NCBI GenBank assembly: GCA_964580105.1
Contig: CAZOJJ010000028.1
Coordinates: 1 to 35,400, forward strand
Length of the DNA stretch: 35,400 bases
Direction of reading: 5' to 3'
DNA from: CAZOJJ01 sp964580105
Lineage (GTDB): Bacteria; Bacteroidota; Rhodothermia; Rhodothermales; Rubricoccaceae
Below, one piece after another: positions 29,335 through 35,400 of this stretch (position 1 is its first letter; each line of letters opens with the position of its first letter). The translations under genes were made by a program, and so were the position numbers. Below the pieces are notes generated by a model, which searched no databases, was not told the origin of the DNA, and saw only the letters and a list, made by a program, of their open reading frames with translations.

Positions 29335-29373
29335 TCCCCAGGGGGAAAGACCGGCGGTGCATGCAAGTTGGAG

Positions 29374-29394
29374 ATCCCGGATCAAGTCCGGGAT
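29374..29394. repeat. REP-like palindrome containing the lycopene cyclase stop codon
   Basis: An 8-bp stem (ATCCCGGA at 29374-29381 with TCCGGGAT at 29387-29394) closes the loop TCAAG. The element CCCGGATCAAGTCCGGG resembles intergenic palindromes found in many copies in other high-GC genomes. Its loop holds the TGA of the minus-strand cyclase gene. Confidence 0.65.
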
Positions 29395-30143
29395 GACATC
29401 AGGGGAGCTCGGGAGAGTGGCGAGCCCATCGAAGTGCTGGCTCCTTCCTCCAGGAACAGCACCAGCCCCTGCGCCACGAGCAGGTTCGTGAGCAGGAAGA
29501 ACACGGCCTCCTCGACGGGCAGCCCGAGGAGATCGAGGCCCGTCCGTGTGGCGTCCGTGATATCCCAGATGCCCTGCCCGATGGCGACACGGTCGGCGAC
29601 CCACAGGTAGAGCGTCGGCGGCCCGACGGCCCAGGCGAGGAGCGCGCGCCGCCGCGCCAGCTTCGCGCCTGCGAGCGCCCACATTCCCGCCAGGACGGGA
29701 CACGCCCACGCGAGGATCAGGCCGAGGTAGAGGCCGTGCCCGCCCGCCGTCACGAGCACGAGTCCGGCGACCGCCAGCGCCCCGAAGCCCGCCCCGCCCC
29801 ACCTCGGTGCCGCCGCCGAGGCGGGGCGGGGCGGGGGGGTCCACGGCCGCACGACGAGGTACCACAACCCCGTCAGCACCGGCTGGAGCAGGAAGAACGC
29901 GTACTCCTCGACGGGCACGTAGCCGACCGTGCCGAGCACGCGGTCCGCGCCGTACGTCCACACCGCACGGTAGACGAGGTAGTTGTCCCACGGCGTCGTG
30001 TAGACGAAGGCGACGACCGCCAGCAGCGGCAGCGCCCAGCCCGGATCGCGCCCGTTCGCTCGGCCCCGCAGTCGCCACGCGATCCCTCCCAGAACCAGGA
30101 TCGCCGGGGCGAGGAAGACGAGGTGGAACTGAAGGTAGGTCAT
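29382..30143 (-). CDS. Fused lycopene cyclase (CrtYcd type)
   Basis: This is a 253-residue integral membrane protein made of two lycopene cyclase domain repeats, the fused form of the CrtYc/CrtYd heterodimer. It cyclises the ends of lycopene in carotenoid synthesis. Repeat 1 spans about 1-100: TTPWDNYLVYRAVWTYGADRV (49-69), then GYVPVEEYAFFLLQPVL with the acidic pair E79-E80. Repeat 2 spans about 130-240: VADRVAIGQGIWDITDATRTG, then LGLPVEEAVFFLLTNLLV. Seven or so hydrophobic helices are visible. The ATG at 30143 matches the family start MTYLQFHLVFLAPAI. The last few codons and the stop come from a REP-like palindrome, so the C-terminal SSRT end is probably not ancestral. No other carotenoid gene is in the window. 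Confidence 0.92.
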   Translation of the reverse strand: MTYLQFHLVFLAPAILVLGGIAWRLRGRANGRDPGWALPLLAVVAFVYTTPWDNYLVYRAVWTYGADRVLGTVGYVPVEEYAFFLLQPVLTGLWYLVVRPWTPPPRPASAAAPRWGGAGFGALAVAGLVLVTAGGHGLYLGLILAWACPVLAGMWALAGAKLARRRALLAWAVGPPTLYLWVADRVAIGQGIWDITDATRTGLDLLGLPVEEAVFFLLTNLLVAQGLVLFLEEGASTSMGSPLSRAPLMSSRT

Positions 30144-30192
30144 GGAGGATGGCAGGTGGGTGATTGACGATGGATGGCGCCGTCCCCCATCT

Positions 30193-30234
30193 TCCATCCA
30201 CCATCATCCATCCACCATCATCCATCCACCATGC
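30193..30234. repeat. 14-bp tandem repeat, three copies, directly after murA
   Basis: The unit TCCATCCACCATCA occurs three times without spacer; the third copy has one change. It ends 1 base before the murA stop (minus strand), so on the gene strand the repeats begin just after the stop and run toward the lycopene cyclase gene. Confidence 0.9.
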
Positions 30235-30235
30235 A

Positions 30236-31540
30236 CTACTCTTCGTACGACTCGCGGCGGATGTCGATGCCGGCGCCGGCGAGCTTGCCTTCCAGGTTCT
30301 CGTAGCCCCGGTCGAGGTGGTAGACGCGGAGCACGTGCGTCTCGCCGTCGGCGATGAGGCCGGCGAGGACGAGCGAGACGCTGGCGCGGAGGTCGGTGCT
30401 CATGACCATCGTGCCCTGGAGCGGCCGGCCGTTGCGCCCGGCCACCGTGACCGTGTCGTCGTGGACGGCGCAGCGGGCGCCCATCCGGTTCATTTCGGGG
30501 ATGTGCTTGAAGCGGTCGGTGTAGATGGTGTCGCGGACCGTCGAGGGGCCGTCGGCCTGCGTCATCAGGACCGTCCACTGCGCCTGGAGGTCAGTCGGGA
30601 AGCCGGGGTAGGGGGCCGTCTCGATGGAGACCGGCGCGATGCGTTCGGTGCCGGTGACGGTGACGGTGTCCGCGCCGAGTTCGAACGGCACGCCCGTCTG
30701 GCGGAAGGCCTCGAGGAAGGCGTCGCCGAGGTGGGCCGGCTCGGCGCCCGTGATGACGAGCTCGTCGCCGGGCGGCGTGGCGAGGGCGGCGGCGATCATG
30801 TACGTGCCGAGCTCGATGCGGTCGGGGCAGTTCGTGAACGCCACCGGGCGCAAGGCCTCGACGCCCTCGATGGTGACCGTCTTCGTGCCGAGGCCGTCCA
30901 GGTGCGCGCCCATCTGCTGGAGCATCTGGCCGAAGACGACCACGTCGGGTTCGGAGGCGGCGTTCTCCAGGACCGTCGTTCCCTTCGCCGTCACGGCCGC
31001 CAGCATCACGTTGATGGTGGCGCCGACGGAGGACGGTTCGAAGCGGAACGTGGCGCCGCGCAGGCCGCCCTCGGGCGCCTCGGCGACGACGTAGCCCTGG
31101 TCCATCGCGATCGTCGCGCCGAGGGCCTCCATCCCCCGAAGGTGGAGGTCCACGGGGCGCGGGCCCCAGGCGCAGCCGCCGGGGAGCGAGACGCGCGCCA
31201 TGCCGCAGCGGCCGAGCAGGGCGCCGAGCATGTAGAACGACGCCCGCATCTTCTTGACGAGGTCGTACGGCGCCTCGGTGTGGCTCACGTCCGTCGCGTC
31301 GATGGTCATCGTGTCCGGCGTGTTCTGGTCGGCGTCGGGGGTGAAGCTGACGCGGGCGCCGGTGACGCGGAGCACGTTGGCGAACGTGAACACGTCCTGG
31401 AGGACGGGCGTGTTGTGGAGGGTGGTCACGCCGTCGGCCAGGAGGGCGGCGGCCATGAGGGGGAGCGCGGTGTTCTTCGATCCGCCGACGTGGAGCCGCC
31501 CGCGAAGGGGCCGGCCGCCGCGAATGACGAGCTTATCCAT
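30236..31540 (-). CDS. murA: UDP-N-acetylglucosamine 1-carboxyvinyltransferase
   Basis: MurA transfers enolpyruvate from PEP to UDP-GlcNAc, the first committed step of peptidoglycan synthesis, and is the fosfomycin target. The 434-residue protein shows VGGSKNTALPLMAAALLADG (18-37, with K22-N23), LPGGCAWGPRPVDLHL with the catalytic Cys123 (fosfomycin-sensitive form), PSSVGATINVMLAA and PTDLQAQWTVLM. Length is normal. The ATG at 31540 gives the family start MDKLVIRGG. A small proline-rich frame upstream overlaps its start by 8 bases. Tandem repeats begin right after the stop. Confidence 0.97.
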   Translation of the reverse strand: MDKLVIRGGRPLRGRLHVGGSKNTALPLMAAALLADGVTTLHNTPVLQDVFTFANVLRVTGARVSFTPDADQNTPDTMTIDATDVSHTEAPYDLVKKMRASFYMLGALLGRCGMARVSLPGGCAWGPRPVDLHLRGMEALGATIAMDQGYVVAEAPEGGLRGATFRFEPSSVGATINVMLAAVTAKGTTVLENAASEPDVVVFGQMLQQMGAHLDGLGTKTVTIEGVEALRPVAFTNCPDRIELGTYMIAAALATPPGDELVITGAEPAHLGDAFLEAFRQTGVPFELGADTVTVTGTERIAPVSIETAPYPGFPTDLQAQWTVLMTQADGPSTVRDTIYTDRFKHIPEMNRMGARCAVHDDTVTVAGRNGRPLQGTMVMSTDLRASVSLVLAGLIADGETHVLRVYHLDRGYENLEGKLAGAGIDIRRESYEE

Positions 31541-31748
31541 GGGCGAGGGTCGAGGTCGGGGACGCCGGGGGCGTCTCGGAGGGGGCGGGGGTCGGAGTCG
31601 GGGAAGGCGTGCCGGGGCGGGGCGCCGGCTCGATGGAAGGCTCCGGCGGCGTCCGGGGGACGACCGGGGCGGTGGGCTCGAACGGGAAGGGCGGGGGCGG
31701 AGGGAAGGTCGGTTCGGGCTCCGAGGGGGAGGGGGTGAATGCAGGCAT
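31533..31748 (-). CDS. Small proline-rich hypothetical protein upstream of murA
   Basis: A 71-residue frame begins MPAFTPSPSEPEPTF and is almost wholly proline, serine, threonine and glutamate (PPPPPFPFEP, then PGTPSPTPTPAPSETP). It has no membrane segment or signal. It overlaps the murA start by 8 bases, a spacing compatible with translational coupling. Proline-rich low complexity of this kind can also arise by chance in C-rich DNA, so it may not be a gene. If real, it would be a disordered protein of unknown role; I know no family. Confidence 0.35.
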   Translation of the reverse strand: MPAFTPSPSEPEPTFPPPPPFPFEPTAPVVPRTPPEPSIEPAPRPGTPSPTPTPAPSETPPASPTSTLAHG

Positions 31749-31825
31749 GACGAGAAGGGACAGCGGAGAGGGGCAGGGGCCTACGCGTCCCGCCCCGCCG
31801 GTGATTCCGCCCCGTGCCCCGTCGT

Positions 31826-31833
31826 TACCTTGC
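31826..31833 (+). promoter_or_regulatory. Possible promoter box TACCTTGC for the cysteine desulfurase gene
   Basis: A TAnnTT-type box lies 50 bases before the GTG, in the spacer divergent from the murA-side frame. Confidence 0.35.
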
Positions 31834-31883
31834 CCCTGCCGACGCCCTCGCCCGCACCGGGCCGTGTCCTCGAAAGTACGCAC

Positions 31884-33080
31884 GTGCGGCCCGCGCCGCC
31901 GCCCGCCGCCTTGCCGCGCCCCATCTACCTCGACCACGCCGCCACGACGCCACTGGACCCGGCCGTGCTGGAGGCGATGCGGCCGTACCTGACCGAGCAC
32001 TTCGGCAACGCCTCGTCCCTCCACGCCCTCGGGCGGAAGGCGCGCGTGGCCGTCGAAGAGGCGCGCGAGCGCGTGGCGGGCGTCCTCGGCTGCGCGCCGG
32101 CCGAAGTCGTCTTCACCAGCGGCGGCACCGAGGCCGACAACGCCGCGCTGCGCGGCGGGCGGACGGCCGAGCGCCCCGGCCTCGTGACCTCCGCCGCCGA
32201 ACACGAGGCCGTTCTCCGAATGGCCGAGCGGCTCGCCCGGGAGGGCCACCCCGTCACGATCCTCGCGCCCGAGCCCACCGGCGCCGTGACGCCTGAGCGG
32301 ATGGCCGCCGCGCTCGACGCGCAGACGGGCCTCGTCTCCGTCATGCTCGTCAACAATGAGGTCGGCACGATCTCGCCCGTCGCCGAGGTGGCCGCCGTGG
32401 CGCACGCGGCGGGCGCGCGGATGCACACCGACGCCGTCCAGGCCGCCGGCCTCCTTGCGCTCGACGTGGACGCCCTCGGCGTGGACTTCCTCTCGCTCTC
32501 GGGCCACAAGATCGGCGGGCCGAAGGGCGTCGGCGCGCTGTTCGTCCGGGCGGGGGTGCCGTTCGAGGGGTTGATCGTCGGCGGCGCGCAGGAGCGGCGG
32601 CGGCGCGGGGGGACGGAGAACGTGGCGGGCGTGGTGGGTTTCGCGGAGGCGCTGGCGCGGGCCGAGGCCGGGCGTGAGGCGCAGGCGGCGCGGCTGGCGG
32701 CGCTACAGCGGCGGCTGGCCGAGCGGATCGCGGAAGCGCTGGGCGACGGCGTCCGCTTCAACACGCCGCTGGCGGGCTCCCATCCCGATCCGTGCGCCGT
32801 CGCGCCGCACGTCCTGAGCGTGTCGTTCCCGCCCGCGGCCGGCCGGCCGCTCGACGGCGAGATGCTCCTCCTCGGGCTCGACGTGGCCGGGGTCTACGCC
32901 AGCAGCGGAAGCGCCTGCACGAGCGGGGCGCTGGAGCCGAGCCACGTGCTCCGGGCGATGGGCGTCCCGCGCGAGACGGCCGGCGCCACCGTCCGCTTCT
33001 CCCTCGGGCGCGGCACCACCGAGGCGGACGTGGACGAGGCGGCCGAGCGCCTCCGGGCGGTCGTGCGCCGGATGCGGTAG
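31884..33080 (+). CDS. Cysteine desulfurase (NifS/IscS family)
   Basis: This PLP enzyme takes sulfur from cysteine for Fe-S clusters, thiolated tRNA or other sulfur carriers. The 398-residue protein has YLDHAATTPL at the start of the fold, EVVFTSGGTEADNAAL (74-89), AEHEAVL with H107, the PLP lysine K209 in SLSGHKIGGPKG, and the persulfide cysteine C345 in SSGSACTSG. The loop around the cysteine is the extended class I (NifS/IscS) type, not the SufS type. No scaffold or sulfur-carrier gene is adjacent, so its user is not known. The GTG is taken as the start, giving a short N-terminal lead. A 10-bp palindrome (CGCACGTGCG) covers the start codon. It is convergent with mscS. Confidence 0.93.
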   Translation: MRPAPPPAALPRPIYLDHAATTPLDPAVLEAMRPYLTEHFGNASSLHALGRKARVAVEEARERVAGVLGCAPAEVVFTSGGTEADNAALRGGRTAERPGLVTSAAEHEAVLRMAERLAREGHPVTILAPEPTGAVTPERMAAALDAQTGLVSVMLVNNEVGTISPVAEVAAVAHAAGARMHTDAVQAAGLLALDVDALGVDFLSLSGHKIGGPKGVGALFVRAGVPFEGLIVGGAQERRRRGGTENVAGVVGFAEALARAEAGREAQAARLAALQRRLAERIAEALGDGVRFNTPLAGSHPDPCAVAPHVLSVSFPPAAGRPLDGEMLLLGLDVAGVYASSGSACTSGALEPSHVLRAMGVPRETAGATVRFSLGRGTTEADVDEAAERLRAVVRRMR

Positions 33081-33087
33081 GCGCGTC

Positions 33088-33690
33088 TCAGTCGGCCCCT
33101 TCGGGCGCGCCGGGGGGCTCCTCCGACGAAGCCGCTCCGGGGTCGATCCGGCGAAACGGCTTCTGGAAGAGCAGGTTGTTCGGGAGGTAGACCGTGTGGC
33201 CGTCGTCCGGGCGGAGGACGACGAACAGCGGGCGAATGTCGAGCACGTGCCCGCGGAGGCCTTCCTCGCCCACGACCTCGATCTCGTCGTCCACCTTGAA
33301 CGGGTCCGAGAGGAACAGGAAGACGCCCGCGACGATGTTCGAGAGCAGGCTCCAGACGGCGAAGAACCCGATGGCGATCAGGCCCAGCAGGCCGGTCACG
33401 AACACCCACAGGTTCTCCGGCTTGAACCCCCACACCGAGACGAGCAGGACGACCGTGAACAGCAGCACGAGCGCGCGCGCCACGCGGTAGACGAACCGCG
33501 CGCGGAGGCTCCGAATCCCCCGCACCTGCGCGAAGTGCCGCAGTGCCTCCCGGATGCCCAGCAGCAGGCCCAGCGTGACGAGCAGAATCGCGGCCGTGGC
33601 GACGCCGCGCGTGAGCAGGAGGGGGTCGAGAACCTCGGTGACGTCCAGCGTGTCCACGAGCGAGGGAGCAGGGAGGCGGGGCGGGTGCAC
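33088..33690 (-). CDS. Small mechanosensitive channel (MscS family)
   Basis: This 200-residue inner-membrane channel opens under membrane tension to release solutes after osmotic downshock. Three hydrophobic helices are visible (about 27-46, 67-87, 95-125). The pore helix and start of the beta domain read AIGFFAVWSLLSNIVAGVFLFLSDPF, then KVDDEIEVVGEEG and the VYLPNNLLFQ end of the beta domain. It is shorter than E. coli MscS (286 residues), lacking most of the C-terminal alpha/beta part; the last 20 residues are acidic and disordered (GAASSEEPPGAPEGAD). It runs convergent to the desulfurase with 7 bases between stops. Confidence 0.9.
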   Translation of the reverse strand: MHPPRLPAPSLVDTLDVTEVLDPLLLTRGVATAAILLVTLGLLLGIREALRHFAQVRGIRSLRARFVYRVARALVLLFTVVLLVSVWGFKPENLWVFVTGLLGLIAIGFFAVWSLLSNIVAGVFLFLSDPFKVDDEIEVVGEEGLRGHVLDIRPLFVVLRPDDGHTVYLPNNLLFQKPFRRIDPGAASSEEPPGAPEGAD

Positions 33691-33783
33691 GTAGGGCCTT
33701 CCCCCCGAGTTCCGGCTCGCGCGGCCCCCGTCGCGCCAGGGTGCCTGTGGCCAGGCCTCGCCGGCTACACGGCGCCTCCGGCC

Positions 33784-34335
33784 TCAGTTCATCCGGGGGT
33801 CGTCGGGGAACGTCGAGAGCAGGGCGTACTCGCCGCCGAGGCCGCGGAGGATGCCGCGCCAGAGGGCGTCGGCTCCCTCGGTGAAGACGAGCGTGTCGGT
33901 GGCGGGGAGGACGATCCAGCTGTCCTCGTCCACCTCGGCGTCGAGCTGGCCGCCGCCCCAGCCGGAGTAGCCGAGGAAGAACCGCATCCGCGTCGCGTCG
34001 AGCCAGCCGCCTTCGATGCCTTCGAGAAGGTGCTCGAAGGCGCCGCCCCACCACACCCCGTCGGCGACGGGGAGGGCGCCCTCGACGGCGTCGCCGAAGG
34101 GGTGGAGCACGTGGAGCGTCTCCGGCTGCACCGGCCCGCCGTACCCGAGCGGCGTGTCGAACGGGAGGGGAACGGTGGCGACCTCGGCCAGGCGGAACTC
34201 GGCCGGTCGGTTGAGCACGAGCCCGAACGACCCCTCGGTGGTGTGTTCGCAGAGGAGGACGACGGCCCGGCGGAAGTTCGGGTCGGCCATCGGAGGTTCT
34301 GCGATCAGGAGGACGCCGGGGGCGAGGGGCACCAT
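33784..34335 (-). CDS. YqgE/AlgH family protein
   Basis: This 183-residue protein is of the DUF179 (YqgE/AlgH) family, widespread and of unsettled function. Visible family segments are GVLLIAEPPMADPNFRRAVVLLCEH (7-31), GSFGLVLNRPAEF (35-47), YGGPVQPETLHVLHP (65-79) and MRFFLGYSGWGGGQLDAEV near 120. The ATG at 34335 fits the family. It lies between mscS and the lipase gene on the same strand, with about 90-110-base spacers; co-transcription is possible but not shown. Confidence 0.94.
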   Translation of the reverse strand: MVPLAPGVLLIAEPPMADPNFRRAVVLLCEHTTEGSFGLVLNRPAEFRLAEVATVPLPFDTPLGYGGPVQPETLHVLHPFGDAVEGALPVADGVWWGGAFEHLLEGIEGGWLDATRMRFFLGYSGWGGGQLDAEVDEDSWIVLPATDTLVFTEGADALWRGILRGLGGEYALLSTFPDDPRMN

Positions 34336-34442
34336 CGGTGCGGGGTTCGGGCGAAATGCGGGGTGCTACGTCGGGAGGGCCGGTGTGGTCCCGGGGGTGG
34401 AGAGGGTGCGACGGCCGGCAGCGGAGAAGTTCGCTCCAACGC

Positions 34443-35306
34443 CTACAGCCCTTCCGCCCGCAGGTGCGCGGCGACGGAGAGGTAGAACGCCTTCGCGTCG
34501 AAGCCGGCGGTGCGGCCGAGGCCGACCTGCCGGGCGTGGTCGGCCTCGAGGATGCCCAGCTCGGTCCCCCACGCCGCGCTCTCGACCGTGACGAGCCCGT
34601 CGTTGACGCCGCCGCGTCTGTAGAGGATGCGGTTGGGGAGGGCGAGGGCCGGGGAGATGGGGACGTCGGTGCCGCGCCCGGCGCGGCCGGCGTAGGAGGC
34701 GCAGTAGATCCCGTCGGGCATCGGGTGGGCCGGGTTGAAGGTGCCCTCGACGTAGGCCGGCGTCAACTCGGCGAGGCCGTCGCCCGCGTGCGGCGGGGCG
34801 GTTTCGTAGGCGGCGCGGCCCAGGAACGACATCCAGCCGACGGCCGCCTCGCGTAGCCGCTCGGGCTGGTCGAGCAGGTACTGCACGATGGCGCTGCCCC
34901 GGTGCGGGGCCGACACCGTGACGAGGGCCGCCACGTGCGGGGCGTAGCCGAGCGACCCGACGAGGTAGCGGGCATCGAGGCCGGCCGAGGAGAACGCGAC
35001 GAGGTTGACCCGCTCCGCCTCGGTCTCGAGGCGGACCCGCTCGATGCGCTCCCGCCACGTCGCCGCCCGGACGGCGATGGTGTCGTACGGGTTCACGTGC
35101 GGTGCGTAGGCCGCCACGCCGTGCGCGCGCAGGTGCATCGCCTCGTTGTGGAGGACGCCGCCCTGCACCAGGTTCGCCAGCGCGCCGAACCCGTGCATCA
35201 GCACGACGGGGTAGCGCGTCGGGCGGAGGGGGGGCTGGGGGAACGGCTCCAGCTCCACGACGCGACGGGCGACGGCTTCGGCGCTGCGGGAGAGGCGGTC
35301 GAGCAT
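34443..35306 (-). CDS. Alpha/beta-hydrolase of the triacylglycerol lipase type
   Basis: The protein is 287 residues and has the family I-type lipase outline: oxyanion loop LMHGFGAL (36-43), nucleophile elbow LVAFSSAGLDARYLV (102-116), acid D236 in GGVNDGLVTVES, and H257 in EADHARQVGLG. The elbow aligns with AHSMGGLDARYL of relatives, making S106 the nucleophile; the usual small residues around it are partly replaced (Phe105 and Ala108). No signal peptide is visible, so the protein may be cytosolic or use another export route. The likely activity is ester or lipid hydrolysis (inference). Tandem repeats lie upstream, near the window edge. Confidence 0.88.
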   Translation of the reverse strand: MLDRLSRSAEAVARRVVELEPFPQPPLRPTRYPVVLMHGFGALANLVQGGVLHNEAMHLRAHGVAAYAPHVNPYDTIAVRAATWRERIERVRLETEAERVNLVAFSSAGLDARYLVGSLGYAPHVAALVTVSAPHRGSAIVQYLLDQPERLREAAVGWMSFLGRAAYETAPPHAGDGLAELTPAYVEGTFNPAHPMPDGIYCASYAGRAGRGTDVPISPALALPNRILYRRGGVNDGLVTVESAAWGTELGILEADHARQVGLGRTAGFDAKAFYLSVAAHLRAEGL

Positions 35307-35364
35307 GGGGCGGGGGAAGGGCCGGGCCAGGCGATACGCCGCCCGCTGCGTCCGCGTTCGGCCG

Positions 35365-35400
35365 AAGGATCAGAAGGATCAGAAGGATCAGAAGGATCAG
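35365..35400. repeat. 9-bp tandem repeat running off the window edge
   Basis: AAGGATCAG occurs four times in a row with no change and reaches the last base, so the full array may be longer. It lies about 60 bases upstream of the lipase start (minus strand). Confidence 0.9.

Overview
The window looks like chromosomal core sequence of a very GC-rich member of the Rhodothermota (Salinibacter/Rubricoccus-like relatives of the Bacteroidota). The evidence is the type IX secretion (T9SS) C-terminal sorting domain at the left edge, near-absence of Shine-Dalgarno sequences, many GTG starts, recurrent TAnnTT boxes a few tens of bases upstream of genes, a small MGLFSF-type membrane protein in front of mutL, and a fused carotenoid lycopene cyclase. 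The family-level placement is inference from these traits.

Layout, left to right. Positions 1-4.8 kb hold the end of a T9SS-exported protein, a bifunctional (p)ppGpp synthetase/hydrolase, an HU/IHF protein with a 28-bp perfect palindrome in its leader and a clear terminator, ruvX, def and a small acidic protein. Positions 4.8-9.5 kb hold a ZIP metal transporter, an unknown gene, a convergent SDR reductase and biotinyl-domain protein, aat and a DUF1460-type lipoprotein. Positions 9.5-12.3 kb hold pfkA and a methyltransferase plus kinase-like pair. A RibD/DHFR-like gene between 18-bp direct repeats follows (12.3-13.0 kb). Positions 13.2-17.9 kb form a housekeeping run: small membrane protein, mutL, tilS, hpt and a cold-shock gene with a structured leader. 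Positions 17.9-21.8 kb hold a histone-deacetylase-like amidohydrolase translationally coupled to an HD phosphohydrolase, then a divergent polysaccharide-deacetylase-like gene. Positions 21.9-27.5 kb hold a multi-PAS histidine kinase, two response regulators and a DUF2064 glycosyltransferase. Positions 27.5-35.4 kb hold fbp, a low-GC PD-(D/E)XK-like accessory gene, lycopene cyclase, murA, a nifS-type cysteine desulfurase, mscS, yqgE and a lipase.

Most genes are housekeeping, and I do not see a complete new multi-gene system that I could defend. The stretches most worth a second look are: short tandem or inverted repeats sitting at or beside stop codons of several genes; the palindrome upstream of the HU gene; the cold-shock leader with a duplicated element; the methyltransferase/kinase pair, which resembles a split WbdD-type glycan cap enzyme; the ATGA-coupled HDAC/HD pair; and the foreign-looking nuclease-fold gene followed by REP-like hairpins, one of which supplies the stop codon of the lycopene cyclase.
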